Assembly (NCBI GenBank): GCA_900765095.1
Contig: CAAFRB010000058.1
Coordinates: forward strand, 12,081-76,080
Direction: 5' to 3'
DNA length: 64,000 nt
Source: Clostridia bacterium
GTDB taxonomy: Bacteria > Bacillota > Clostridia > TANB77 > UBA1234
The first letter of the stretch is position 1. Every line of letters starts with the position of its first letter. Shown here piece by piece: positions 1 through 9,694 of the stretch. Under the pieces are notes generated by a model. It did not search any database. It saw nothing but the letters and a program-made list of their open reading frames with translations, and was not told the origin of the DNA. A program made the position numbers and the translations under genes.

Positions 1-1701
1 AATTTTTAGCTTCTGTAAAAACTTGTATATCTTATCCCCCAAAGGTAACATGTGGTAGTCTTCTCTATCAAATACCTTTAGGCTAAGTATCGCAAAAATG
101 TATACAATTACAGCAAGTAATATGGCTATGATTGTTGCGATTCTATCTTTTTCTATAAGCATGTTTGCATAGTAATGTGTCAAAAATGCAACAGCTCCCA
201 TCACTAACGTGGCTATGATTGGTTTAATTATTAAAGAAACTTTGTCTGTGTCTAGTTTTATTTTCTTTCTTAGTACTATTAGGTTTATTATCATTGCTGT
301 CAAAGCTGCAGCTACTGAGCTTATAGCAGCACCGTATATTCCTATTTGAGGATTTCTTATTAATATAAGATTTAATATTAATTTTACTATTGCACCACAG
401 CCTAAGCTTGCTGCTGGTGCCATTACCTTTCCAAGTCCTTGTAACGCTCCTGCTACTGTTTGATTCATTAATGTAAATATTATTGTAAATGAACTTATCT
501 GTAATAGTAAGCCTGCTTCTTTTGCATATACGTTAGGGAATAATAAATTAAGTATAGGCTCTGCAAGTACACACATTCCAATAGCACAAGGTAGTGCTAT
601 TAATAGTGTTGTCCTAATTGAGAAAGTTATTCGTCTTCTTGCTGTTTTTGCATCTCCTTTTGCCATTGTTTCTGAAACTGCAGGAACTAAAGCTGTTGCA
701 AACGCAACGTTTAGTGCTGTTGGTAGTCCTATTAGTGTATCTACCCTACCTGATAATATTCCATATAGTCTTGTTGCTTCATTTTGTAATAATTCGACTG
801 TGGGATATAATCCGGCAAGTGCTACTTTTAGTCCATTAATTACTGTGAATGTATCTATGTTTCTGTTTATTGCTGATATTATTGATGCAAGTGAAATTGG
901 TATTGAAACTGCTAATATTTTTTTCATTATGCTTGTTTTTTTTTCTTTCTTATATCCAATTTCATTCGCTTCATTTATATTTTTCCAAATTTCCTTTTTG
1001 CTTCTTTGATAATAAATAAGTAAATATCCACAACATATTACTGTTGCTATTGTTGAGGCTGCGTTTGCCGCAGTTGCCATTGCTACTGTTACTGTATCTA
1101 CTGATAATCCTAAACTTTTGGCTAGGTCTGTTGGATTTACAACTGCTAAGAAGTATACTGCTACCACTAATCCTATTGTTAAGATACTTTTAAATAGTTG
1201 TTCTAACATTTGTGAATTTGAAGAAACTTTCATGTTATACATGCCATTGAAGTATCCTCTTATTACTGCTGATACTGCTACAAAAAATACTGCTGGTGCA
1301 AGAGCGACCATAATTCCCTCTACATCGGGATTTCCGATTAATGATGTTGCTATGTATCTAGCCCCAAAGAATAAAATAGAGCTTCCTATAAGTCCTATAA
1401 TTCCAAACAGCAAGAGTGCTGTTTTAAAAATATCATGTGCTTCTCTATGTTTGCCTACTGCAATCTTTTCTGACACGAGTTTTGCAATTGCACTCGGCAC
1501 ACCTATTGACGCTATTGCCAAAAGTAATGTGTATATCTGATACCCCGCCGAATATAGTCCGTTTCCTGCATCTCCAAAGTAAGGTATATTAGTGATTATA
1601 AGTCTATATATCAATCCTAATATTTTTATTACAATTTGTGCAAAAAATAGAGTTAGTACTCCTGCCATAAATGATTGTTTTTTATTTGTTGTGTTTTCCA
1701 T
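1..1701 (-). CDS. SpoVB/MurJ-type polysaccharide flippase, C-terminus off window
   Basis: The minus-strand frame is open from an ATG at 1701 to the window edge (567 codons, no stop), so the end of the protein is missing. An AGGAGG ribosome binding site lies at about 1705-1710. The N-terminus reads MENTTNKKQSFMAGVLTLFF, followed by alternating hydrophobic helices and short basic loops over the whole length, as in 12-14-helix MATE/MOP-superfamily exporters. The early segment ILGLIYRLIITNIPYFGDAG, the GNGLYSAGYQIYTLLLAIAS stretch and VPSAIAKLVSEK are typical of the stage V sporulation protein B group, which flips lipid-linked polysaccharide precursors for spore cortex or envelope. Other flippases of the same superfamily cannot be excluded. 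SpoVT is encoded just upstream on the same strand. Confidence 0.85.
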   Translation of the reverse strand, partial: MENTTNKKQSFMAGVLTLFFAQIVIKILGLIYRLIITNIPYFGDAGNGLYSAGYQIYTLLLAIASIGVPSAIAKLVSEKIAVGKHREAHDIFKTALLLFGIIGLIGSSILFFGARYIATSLIGNPDVEGIMVALAPAVFFVAVSAVIRGYFNGMYNMKVSSNSQMLEQLFKSILTIGLVVAVYFLAVVNPTDLAKSLGLSVDTVTVAMATAANAASTIATVICCGYLLIYYQRSKKEIWKNINEANEIGYKKEKKTSIMKKILAVSIPISLASIISAINRNIDTFTVINGLKVALAGLYPTVELLQNEATRLYGILSGRVDTLIGLPTALNVAFATALVPAVSETMAKGDAKTARRRITFSIRTTLLIALPCAIGMCVLAEPILNLLFPNVYAKEAGLLLQISSFTIIFTLMNQTVAGALQGLGKVMAPAASLGCGAIVKLILNLILIRNPQIGIYGAAISSVAAALTAMIINLIVLRKKIKLDTDKVSLIIKPIIATLVMGAVAFLTHYYANMLIEKDRIATIIAILLAVIVYIFAILSLKVFDREDYHMLPLGDKIYKFLQKLKI

Positions 1702-1856
1702 TTTTCCTCCTGTGTTTTAACGTTTTTTATATTAAATTCTATATATGATTATATTGTTTTTATTACACTTTTTCAACAAAAATATGAATAAGTCACAATG
1801 TGTTTTATTAAGCTGGTAAGCTTTTTTCTGCTTTATATCATTTACACTTAAATTAT

Positions 1857-1896
1857 GATACCTCATTGCTTTTTTATTAAATGTCAATGAGGTATC
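1857..1896. terminator. Inverted repeat after spoVT, possible terminator
   Basis: A perfect 12-bp inverted repeat (GATACCTCATTG at 1857-1868, its complement at 1885-1896) lies immediately downstream of the spoVT stop. It is a strong hairpin on either strand, but the U-tract is weak, so termination is inferred. Confidence 0.5.
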
Positions 1897-1905
1897 TATA
1901 AATTT

Positions 1906-2463
1906 TTATTCTTCCATTTGTTTTCCTAAAAATCCGGCTGCTGACTGCACAACTTTTAGTTCAACATCGTTCATTCTTGTGTTAGGCTCTGTAGATAGTA
2001 GCATTACGGTGCCTATAGTATCTCCTTCGGCAATTATCGGATAAATCATTTGTGACGTGTATTTTTCACCATTGTCACTATCCGTCAATAACACCGGAAT
2101 TTGTTTTTCTGTCTTGCCTTTGCTCGTCCATATAACTTTATCTTCCATTAATTTTTCTAGTTCAGAACTTACGCTTTTTTCTAGATATTCTTTTTTTGGT
2201 GCTCCTGATACCGCTATTATCGTGTCTTTGTCACTAATGCAAGCTATATGCCCCGTTGTCTTTGCTAATGTTTCGGCATATTGTGATGCGAATTCATTAA
2301 GTTCACCAATTGGTGAGTATTTCTTTAGTATTATTTCGCCTTCTTTATCTGTAAATATTTCTAAAGGGTCACCTTCTCTTATTCTTAATGTTTTCCTTAT
2401 TTCTTTTGGGATTACTATTCTTCCAAGATCATCTATTCTACGAACAACTCCTGTTGCTTTCAA
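1906..2463 (-). CDS. spoVT: Stage V sporulation protein T, AbrB-family regulator
   Basis: The 185-residue protein begins with a swapped-hairpin AbrB DNA-binding domain (residues 1-50; MKATGVVRRIDDLGRIVIPK, then RIREGDPLEIF), followed by a GAF-like domain (about 60-180) that includes GTVMLLST. Length and domain order match SpoVT, which in spore formers tunes the sigma-G regulon in the forespore. The start is TTG at 2463, placed behind a GGAGGAG site. A TATAAT-like box lies about 25 bases further upstream. It is transcribed away from the KAP NTPase gene with a 130-bp gap holding repeat module A1. Identification by family features is firm. Confidence 0.93.
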   Translation of the reverse strand: MKATGVVRRIDDLGRIVIPKEIRKTLRIREGDPLEIFTDKEGEIILKKYSPIGELNEFASQYAETLAKTTGHIACISDKDTIIAVSGAPKKEYLEKSVSSELEKLMEDKVIWTSKGKTEKQIPVLLTDSDNGEKYTSQMIYPIIAEGDTIGTVMLLSTEPNTRMNDVELKVVQSAAGFLGKQMEE

Positions 2464-2540
2464 TTAAAAATCTCCTCCTTCTGCATAATATTATACATAT
2501 CATATTATTGCTTTTTTTGACAAATATTATGCAAAGGTTC

Positions 2541-2577
2541 AAGAAAGAATGAAAATCAAAGATTTTCAGCTTTCTTA
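2541..2577. repeat. Repeat module A1 (solo palindrome)
   Basis: Imperfect palindrome with outer arms AAGAAAG/CTTTCTT and inner arms TGAAAATC/GATTTTCA. The same unit recurs at 9657, 32504 and inside the composite repeats. It sits just after the KAP NTPase gene and could act as its terminator hairpin. Confidence 0.75.
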
Positions 2578-2600
2578 TTTATGAAATTCTTTCTAAGCCT

Positions 2601-4628
2601 CTATGCTGTTTCTGTTTTCTTTTCTTCTGTTTGTTTCTTTCTTCCTCTCCTTGGTTTTTCTTTTGGCCTTAAAAGTATTTGATCTAGTGTTTTTATAAAG
2701 TCTTGAATTAGTATAATCTTTATTGTTGGTACTTTGCCTCTTATATATTCTTCCATGGCTTGTTTCAACAATTTAATATTTCTCTCTTCATTAGATATAT
2801 CTTTGACATTTTTGTATCTTTCTGTCACCAAGTCTTTTAAGTATACTATGTCTTCATTTCCAAGTAGTAGTATTCTTTCAAAAAGTGTATTCATGTTGTA
2901 ATACTTCATTATTGGTACATCAAGATATTTTTCTGTAAATTCTTCTGACATTCTCTCTACGTTTTCTGGTATCATTTCAAATAATGTTCTTGCAATTTCT
3001 ATATAGTCTTTCTCTTTTGTTTGTAAATTTAAGTTGTTGAAATGTTCTAACATGTAACTAATGTTATCGTCCATTTCAACTAAATTTGTGCCTTCCATAT
3101 ATGCTTCTATATTGTCACAATATTTTGAAGTTGCAGCTGCAATATTCATTCCATTTATGAAAGTAATTTTTAGATATTCCATGTCTATATCTATCAACCC
3201 TTTTTGTATAAAGAAATTAAATATTACGTATAGCTTGAAATACTCTACTAATTGCAATCTTCCTGCTTTAACATCTTCTAGTGTTTCTGTAACAACATTA
3301 TTAAATTCATTATCTTCTATTTTCCAGTAATCTTCTGTAAGCAAACGTTTATAACTTGGCATTTTTTCTTTTGTTTTCTCTTTAACAATTCCGTCCATGT
3401 CGTCTTTAAAAGTCTTCATGTCAAATATTCTTGTTCTAACATATTTTTCAACGAATTTAAAGAATCTATAATCTGTTTTAAATGTAAAATAGTAATTGTT
3501 ATCGAATTCTTTTATATAGAATTGTCTGTTGTCTTTTAGAACTTTAGACGCAACAAGTATCATTTTATATTCTTCTAGCGAATTTATATCTTTTAGCTTG
3601 TCTTTTGTTATTTTTCCAGCTTTTATTTCAAATGAAATTGCAATCGTGAATATCAACAAAGACTTTAGTACAACATCATCAACAGTTGGATAATATCTCT
3701 TAGTTGTTTCAAATATTTTTTGGAAGTCATTTAAAGCATGTTTTAAAATTCTAAGGTTTCGTGTTCCACTTCTATTAAACGTTTGAGTAATTATCGCAGA
3801 ATTTTTTCTTAAAAATTTTATTAGCTCTGGATTATTCTCATATCTCATTAATACACCATTTATTATGTAGTTAAATTCTGGTATATATTCAAATGTTTCG
3901 CCTATTAGTTTTTCTTTTATTCTTTCATAGTCGTTGGCTTTATCAAATATGTGTTCAATCTTATCTTCAATAAGTTCAACCATTGGCTTGTCTTCTTGTT
4001 CTCCATCATCTTCAGAGTCATGTTCTTCTGGTTTTATTTTTCCTTCATGATTCAAAATATATGTTGCAATGAATGTTTTCATTTCCACATTTGTGCTTTT
4101 TAATTTCTTTGAAAGTTCTTTTTCATTGCATATTATTATTGTTTTTATATGGTCATGTTCAACAAAATTATTTATATATCCCAATACGTCGATTACATCT
4201 ACGTTTGCTCTTTCCAAATCATCAAAGCATAAAACTTTGTCATCTATATCAAAGAACTTTGAATAGTCTATTTTTTCGTTCATTTGCATGAATCCAAATG
4301 AATTTGCCATATCAATTCCTGTTTTTACGTATTCTGGTATACTAGAGATGTTTCTAGATTCTAGCACTTTTTTTATCGATTTATTTAAGTTAGGGTTCAT
4401 CTCTATAAATATTTTTTTGCTTATATCATCTAGGTTTGATATACCATATAACGACATGTATATGGTTTTATAACGTTTTCCATTTATGTCTGATGTTTCT
4501 ATTTTACTTTTTACTTTATTATTCCAAAAGTATGTTTTTCCACTTCCCCATTCACCATTTATCATGATTGCATGATCTGTATATGGCTTTCTTATATAAT
4601 CTAATATACTTTCTACTAACTCGTCCAA
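2601..4628 (-). CDS. KAP-family P-loop NTPase
   Basis: This 675-residue protein has a Walker A motif, GEWGSGKT, at residues 25-32 and a Walker B-like VLCFDDLER at about 132-140, followed by a sensor-like segment (KTIIICNEKEL). These are the hallmarks of KAP/STAND-type P-loop NTPases. The rest is mostly helical with no recognisable domain. An acidic stretch lies near residue 200 (HDSEDDGEQED), and the C-terminus is basic (KEKPRRGRKKQ), which could bind nucleic acid. No membrane helices are evident. The start is TTG at 4628, supported by a GGAGG site. It lies 17 bp downstream of comF and is probably co-transcribed with it. KAP NTPases are often found in defence or membrane-signalling contexts. 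Its role here is unknown. Confidence 0.75.
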   Translation of the reverse strand: MDELVESILDYIRKPYTDHAIMINGEWGSGKTYFWNNKVKSKIETSDINGKRYKTIYMSLYGISNLDDISKKIFIEMNPNLNKSIKKVLESRNISSIPEYVKTGIDMANSFGFMQMNEKIDYSKFFDIDDKVLCFDDLERANVDVIDVLGYINNFVEHDHIKTIIICNEKELSKKLKSTNVEMKTFIATYILNHEGKIKPEEHDSEDDGEQEDKPMVELIEDKIEHIFDKANDYERIKEKLIGETFEYIPEFNYIINGVLMRYENNPELIKFLRKNSAIITQTFNRSGTRNLRILKHALNDFQKIFETTKRYYPTVDDVVLKSLLIFTIAISFEIKAGKITKDKLKDINSLEEYKMILVASKVLKDNRQFYIKEFDNNYYFTFKTDYRFFKFVEKYVRTRIFDMKTFKDDMDGIVKEKTKEKMPSYKRLLTEDYWKIEDNEFNNVVTETLEDVKAGRLQLVEYFKLYVIFNFFIQKGLIDIDMEYLKITFINGMNIAAATSKYCDNIEAYMEGTNLVEMDDNISYMLEHFNNLNLQTKEKDYIEIARTLFEMIPENVERMSEEFTEKYLDVPIMKYYNMNTLFERILLLGNEDIVYLKDLVTERYKNVKDISNEERNIKLLKQAMEEYIRGKVPTIKIILIQDFIKTLDQILLRPKEKPRRGRKKQTEEKKTETA

Positions 4629-4645
4629 ATTTCTTCCTCCCTGCT

Positions 4646-5293
4646 CTACCTCACTCCGTACATTAAAGCTACTGCAATTACTTTTTTTACTCCAGCTTTT
4701 TTTAATATTTTAGCACATTCATTCATAGTTGCGCCAGTTGTAAATATATCATCAAACAATATTACAGACTTACCAGCTATTTTATCTTCATTTATTGTTC
4801 CGTATACATTCTTTACATTTTGCTTTCTTTTACTCGCTGATAGCGTACTTTGTTTAGGATTATCTCTTATTTTTATTAGACATTTGTCATACATTTCTAC
4901 TCCACTGATTTCCGAAAAGAATCTTGTTATGTATTGGCTTTGATTATACCCTCTCTCAAACATTCTTTTTTTAGAAATTGGAATTGGTACAATGCCGTCT
5001 ACTTTTAAGTTGTATTTTTTTAGTTTGTAAAAAAGCAATTCACCGAATGTTCTAGAAATGTATTTTTTATCCTTGAATTTGTATTGAAGCATTTTATTTT
5101 TTAACGCTCCATTATATTCAAACAAACATATTAATTCATCATAATGCACTTCAGAGCTGGTCTTCATTAATACCTTTTCCTTATAACATTCTAATATATT
5201 TGTACATTTTTCACAAGTATATCTTTCATTTATTTTTTCGCCACAAATTCCACAATAATTTGGGAAGAAAAAATCTATTATTCTTTTTAACAT
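4646..5293 (-). CDS. comF: ComF-family phosphoribosyltransferase-like protein
   Basis: The 215-residue protein has the two ComFC parts. An N-terminal four-cysteine zinc module (CGIC at about 15-18 and CEKC at about 27-30) is followed by a phosphoribosyltransferase fold with the PRPP-binding loop VILFDDIFTTGAT near residue 175. ComFC is needed for transformation in competent Firmicutes and also occurs in non-competent species with unclear roles. The ATG start follows AAGGAGG. Its downstream partner is the KAP NTPase gene. Confidence 0.9.
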   Translation of the reverse strand: MLKRIIDFFFPNYCGICGEKINERYTCEKCTNILECYKEKVLMKTSSEVHYDELICLFEYNGALKNKMLQYKFKDKKYISRTFGELLFYKLKKYNLKVDGIVPIPISKKRMFERGYNQSQYITRFFSEISGVEMYDKCLIKIRDNPKQSTLSASKRKQNVKNVYGTINEDKIAGKSVILFDDIFTTGATMNECAKILKKAGVKKVIAVALMYGVR

Positions 5294-5310
5294 TAGTCCT
5301 CCTTAAAGAA

Positions 5311-5409
5311 ATTTAACACATAAAAGGTTATAAATTTGTTATTTTCAAGAAAGATTTTCAGTCTTTCGCCCCTCGAGAGTTTTCGACCGAAAGGAAGAAA
5401 ATCTCTCGA
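5311..5409 (+). repeat. Composite repeat, B fragment + A1 + A2
   Basis: Starts with a module B fragment (ACACATAAAAGG then AAATTTGTTA), followed by a shortened A1 and a full A2 (CCTCGAGAGTTTTCGACCG through AAATCTCTCG). It lies between the SLH-protein and comF genes. Confidence 0.75.
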
Positions 5410-5460
5410 AAAAAAAATAGAATGATTGTGCAATTCGTGATTCCACAACCATTCTACCCA

Positions 5461-7107
5461 TTATATTTCAATTGTATTTATAATCTTTCTAAATAACTCC
5501 ATGCCAACTTCATTCATTGCATCTGTTTCGCCTGTGAAAATAAGATTGTATAAATTGTTTCCTACCACTATATACAATGAATCTGTCGTCCTATTCTCGT
5601 CTTTTATTACAAACTTTATAGCATCGTTATTTATTATCTTTAACTCCTCAGTCTTCACTATATCCCCATCATTTCTAGCTAACGATTTCAATAGTTCTTT
5701 TACTTCTCTTAAACTGTACTGTTCCATGTCTGTTACAGTGTTTACTTGTATAAACAATTTGAAGAATGCATCTGATTCATTTCGTATCCCCGTATTGTAT
5801 GAATCATCTACTAATACATAAAATTCTTTATACCAAAATTTTAGTGAAAGTGCTTTATTATTGTACATGACTTGATTATAATCTGTTATTTGATCTGTTG
5901 GAAGTAGTTCTACTGTCGCTAAAATATTATCTACAATATTCTCACTTACTAGATTAAAGAATGCTAGAACATATAAAACATTTTCTCTTTTTATTATAAT
6001 CATTTGTGAATTATCGTTATCGTCATATAACACATATTCTGCACTCTTCACACTACCAACTTCTTTTTGCCTAAACAAATTTGCATACTGCTTAACTTGT
6101 TCGTTTGCCAACGTTAATATGTTTTCAACATAATATTTATCGTCTTTCAATATGTTTATTTCTATTATATCTTCTTTATCAAAATCTATTTTCTCTTGTT
6201 TATTTGATTCAACTACAGTAGCAGTAGAAGGAATTGCAAAAGATATTCCGTATTCTTTATTTATGTATTGATTATCTGTTTCTACTTCTTTTGCATATGT
6301 TTCTACAATCTTTCCACCAACAATTATTTTAGATATGTTTTTATTTTGCTTTTGAATAATCAAATTGCCTTTTACTTCGACATTATTTATTTTTAATGTG
6401 TCAATTATATCTTCTTTTATTATTAAATTTCCACTAATGACAACTTGATTTAAAACTATATTGTTTTCATATAATAGCGTGTTTCCTTGAATTATTCCTT
6501 TATAGATGTTTTCTGTCAATATATTAGGAATTATTCTTTTTATTATTGTTAAAGCTTCTGCTCTCGTTATAGGTGATTTTGGTCTTATTATATTGCCATC
6601 ATATCCATTCAAATATCCATATCTAACAAATGTGTATACATTTGTTTTGGCCCAATCTGAAATTTCACTTCTATCACTATATGAAATGTCAATACCTATT
6701 GCATCTGCTATTTTAAAAGCTCTTGCTAAAACTACGACTGCTTCTTCTCGTGTTATTGTATCGTTTGGTCTAATATATCCAGTGTCGTCACCTTTTAGTA
6801 TGCCAGCTTCAACAGCTTTTCTGACATCGGCATAGTACCAATCTTGTCTTGATATATCTGGAATGTATCTTGAAGACTCGTTTTTTAGGCCTAACATTCT
6901 ATTAACAACAGCTATAAATTCAGCTCTTGTCATTTCGTTGTTTGGTTTAAAAGTCCCATCAGAATATCCATTTACTATTTTTTTGTCTGACATATCATCT
7001 ATTGCTTCTCTTGCCCAATGCTCGCTTGTATCGCTATAAGCAAATGAAATAGATGAAATTCCAATCATCATCAATATTGATATAACAAAAATACTTATTT
7101 TTTTCAT
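5461..7107 (-). CDS. S-layer homology domain protein
   Basis: A 548-residue secreted protein. Residues 1-23 form a signal peptide (MKKISIFVISILMMIGISSI). Three SLH repeats follow at about 24-65, 80-130 and 140-190, each with the HWA/WYA-like start and an NGYSDGTFKPN or GYIRPNDTITREE-type core. SLH triplets anchor proteins to pyruvylated secondary wall polymer. Residues 200-260 are beta-rich with short repeats (NNIVLNQVVISGNLIIKED). The remaining 290 residues have no recognised domain and contain two similar mixed alpha/beta segments. The start has a GGAGG site. It appears to be a single-gene unit with a repeat upstream. Confidence 0.88.
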   Translation of the reverse strand: MKKISIFVISILMMIGISSISFAYSDTSEHWAREAIDDMSDKKIVNGYSDGTFKPNNEMTRAEFIAVVNRMLGLKNESSRYIPDISRQDWYYADVRKAVEAGILKGDDTGYIRPNDTITREEAVVVLARAFKIADAIGIDISYSDRSEISDWAKTNVYTFVRYGYLNGYDGNIIRPKSPITRAEALTIIKRIIPNILTENIYKGIIQGNTLLYENNIVLNQVVISGNLIIKEDIIDTLKINNVEVKGNLIIQKQNKNISKIIVGGKIVETYAKEVETDNQYINKEYGISFAIPSTATVVESNKQEKIDFDKEDIIEINILKDDKYYVENILTLANEQVKQYANLFRQKEVGSVKSAEYVLYDDNDNSQMIIIKRENVLYVLAFFNLVSENIVDNILATVELLPTDQITDYNQVMYNNKALSLKFWYKEFYVLVDDSYNTGIRNESDAFFKLFIQVNTVTDMEQYSLREVKELLKSLARNDGDIVKTEELKIINNDAIKFVIKDENRTTDSLYIVVGNNLYNLIFTGETDAMNEVGMELFRKIINTIEI

Positions 7108-7120
7108 TTATACCTCCGAC

Positions 7121-7687
7121 TTAGCCATTAAAAACATCCATATATTTTTCCAATTTATGTTTTAGACCCGTATTTCTTTTTTTAGTGTCTACATTGTCTA
7201 TCATTCTGTTAAATACATTTTCTCTTCCAAGTATAATAAGAAGCTCTTTTGCACGTGTAACCCCAGTATATAAAAGGTTTCTTGTGTATAACATTGGTGG
7301 TCCATTAGTTATGATCATAATCACAGCTGGAAACTCACTACCCTGGCTTTTATGAATTGTAATAGCATAAGCATGTTCAATTTCTTCTATTATATTAGTT
7401 TCGTATTTTACAATTCTATCATCAAACACAACTTCGATATAGTCTTGCGTAACAGTCCTTATAATTCCAAGGTCGCCGTTATATACTCCACTTCCATAGG
7501 TTTTTCCATCAACACTCTCCCAATACGCATCGTAGTTGTTTCTAATTTGCATTACTTTGTCGCCTTCTCTAAATGTCACTTCTCCAAATTCTCGCTCCTT
7601 TTTCATTGGACTCTTAGAATTCAAAATTTGTTGCAATTTTTTATTTAAATTTCTTGTGCCCGTATCTCCTTTTTTGGTCGGTGTCAA
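7121..7687 (-). pseudogene. recD2: RecD2 helicase, C-terminal part after frameshift
   Basis: This fragment carries the RecD2 C-terminal helicase subdomain, including motif V (YAITIHKSQGSEFPAVIMI) and motif VI (LLYTGVTRAKELLIILG). It lies in a different frame from the upstream 527-residue fragment. Reading through with one base removed near 7725 joins the two as RLPKYGKYDIIKDVQILTP, which matches the usual RecD2 sequence at this point. Restored length is about 725 residues, normal for RecD2. The ATG at 7687 is internal to the gene and not a genuine start. Confidence 0.88.
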
Positions 7688-7715
7688 TATCTGAACGTCC
7701 TTTATTATATCATAC

Positions 7716-9299
7716 TTACCGTAATTTTGGAAGCCTTGTATTAACTAATTCGCTAATTTGTTCTTGAATATTTGTTTCTCTTAAGAAAAAAAAGTCACCG
7801 TTTTTTTCGTTTAAAACGATATCTTTATCTCCATCATTGATTTTATGTGCATTAGTAACTATCCTACTTTCTGCTGCTTGTCTATATATTTCAGTAAGTC
7901 TATTAGTCGTTATTGTTTCACTTTCTACTAGGTCATTCAATACGCTTCCTGGTCCAACAGATGAAAGCTGATCACTATCTCCTATTAAGATTAATTTTGT
8001 ATTGTCCAACAGCCCTTTTACGAGATAATTCATCAATATTATATCTACCATAGACATTTCATCAACAATCACAACAGACTGCTTTATTTTATTTACTGCA
8101 TAGTCAATGTTAAGCTTTGTTTCTTCCATTTTTCCAAGTTCTAATAGCCTGTGAAGCGTTTTAGACTCTTCTGAAGTTGCTTCCTCCATTCTCTTTGCAG
8201 CTCTTCCAGTAGGAGCACATAAAGCAACTTCCATACTTTCCTTTTTAAATAAATGAATTAAAACTTTTACTATTGTTGTTTTTCCTGTTCCAGGTCCTCC
8301 CGTGATTATTACAACTTGATTTTCAAAGCAAGATTTAACAGCAGCTCTTTGTTCTTTCGATAATTCTATGTTTAGTTCTTTTTCTGTTTCTTTGATTTTC
8401 GAATCAATATTATGAACTTTTTTTACAAAATTTCTTGATAGCATAAGTAATTTTTTAGCAACATTTTCTTCTGATTCATAATAATCTTTTAAGAAAGCAT
8501 ACCCTTCTTCAACATATATTTCTTTAGCGTATTTTAGTGCGGTAAGCTCATTTTCAACAAGATTCTTATCTACATTTAGTATGTTTCTTACATATTCAAC
8601 TAGGTTAACCTCTAGTACGCACGTGTGCCCATTTCGTGACGCTAATGTTAAAGCATATTTTATTCCGCTAGCTATTCTAAAACCTGAAGTGCTTTCTATT
8701 CCCATTGACAAAGCCATCTTGTCTATATGGTTAAAATCTACGCCGTATAATATATTTAGTAAAGCATACGGATTTTCTTTAATCGCATTTATTGCATTCA
8801 TCCCGTATTCTTTATATATTCTATTAGCATTAACAGTTCCAATTCCATATTGTTGCAAGAAAATAACGATTTGCCACAACTCCCATACATTATTGAATTC
8901 CTGGGATATTTCCATAGCTCTCGTTTTGGTTATTCCTTTTATTGCCGTCAACTTTTCCGGCTCATATTGTAAAGTATATATTGTATCTTCCCCAAATTTA
9001 CTAACAATTTTCTTACTTGTAGCTGGACCTATTCCTTTTATAATTCCACTTCCTAAATATTTTTCAATCTCAGCTGTAGTGTTTGGAACTGCTTTTTCAA
9101 AGGTATTAATTTTAAACTGTTTTCCATATAAATTGTGATTTACAAATTCTCCCTGAGCAACTATCAAATCTCCTATATTTAGAAAGGGTAAATATCCAAC
9201 AGCTGTAATTTCTCCACCGTTTACTGTCATACTACATACAGTATAGCTGTTATTTTCATTTGAAAAAATTATTTCTTCAATTTGCCCCTTTAGTTCCAT
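7716..9299 (-). pseudogene. recD2: RecD2-type ATP-dependent helicase, N-terminal part before frameshift
   Basis: RecD2 is a 5'-3' SF1B DNA helicase acting in repair and replication. This part has the OB-like N-terminus (MELKGQIEEIIFSNENNSYT), tandem helix-hairpin-helix segments (GSGIIKGIGPATSKKI at about 85), the Walker A motif GGPGTGKTT at about 331-339, the DEMS Walker B motif and the GDSDQLSSVGPG motif III. It ends prematurely after NTRLPKLR at a TAA created by a +1 frameshift in the CCAAAATT run around 7722-7730. The start at 9299 has a GAAGGG site. The gene is either truly broken or affected by a one-base sequence error. Confidence 0.88.
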
Positions 9300-9321
9300 T
9301 ATATATTCCCTTCTATATTAT

Positions 9322-9407
9322 TAAGAAAGCTGAAACTCCTCAATTTTCAGTCTTTCAGTCCTAGAGAGTCTTCGACTAAAATGCCAAAAATCCCTCGTAT
9401 AAATTAC
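9322..9407 (+). repeat. Composite repeat, A1 + A2, diverged
   Basis: Module A1 (AAGAAAGCTGAAA with its complementary arm TTTTCAGTCTTTC) is followed by a diverged A2 (CTAGAGAGTCTTCGACT to CCCTCGTATAAATTA). It lies directly upstream of the recD2 start. Confidence 0.7.
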
Positions 9408-9446
9408 TATTCTTATGATTTCAAAGATTCTTTTATTATTATATAA

Positions 9447-9608
9447 TCACCTTTCTTTTTTAGCAATGATATTTTTATACAATTTAGTCATATTTATGAC
9501 TTTACAAACTATGTAACACACACTACTAATAAAGTTTTCTTGCACAAAGTCTATAAAACCATATATAGCAAAGCTCCAAATAAGTGTATCTATAATTAAA
9601 CTATTCAT
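9447..9608 (-). CDS. Small hypothetical protein, 53 residues
   Basis: A short open frame with an ATG at 9608 behind GGAGTGG and a TGA stop. The product begins MNSLIIDTLIWSFAIYGFID, has one amphipathic or hydrophobic stretch, and ends in a lysine-rich tail (NIIAKKER). No family is recognised. The good ribosome binding site and its position after the pilin-like genes make it plausible but unproven. Confidence 0.45.
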   Translation of the reverse strand: MNSLIIDTLIWSFAIYGFIDFVQENFISSVCYIVCKVINMTKLYKNIIAKKER

Positions 9609-9656
9609 TAAATCCACTCCTTAATATATAGTATGATATATTTTTTAAAGAGTGTA

Positions 9657-9691
9657 AGAAAGCCGAAAATCTCCGATTTTCAGCTTTCTTG
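9657..9691. repeat. Repeat module A1 (solo palindrome)
   Basis: AAGAAAGCCGAAAATC with its mirror arm GATTTTCAGCTTTCTT, followed by GTTTTT. It lies immediately after the stop of the pilin-like gene at 9695 and may terminate that transcript. Confidence 0.75.
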
Positions 9692-9694
9692 TTT

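Noticed and set aside
618..1540. Plus-strand reading frames opposite the flippase gene
   Set aside because: They are out-of-phase shadows of an uninterrupted 567-codon minus-strand gene with a good ribosome binding site.
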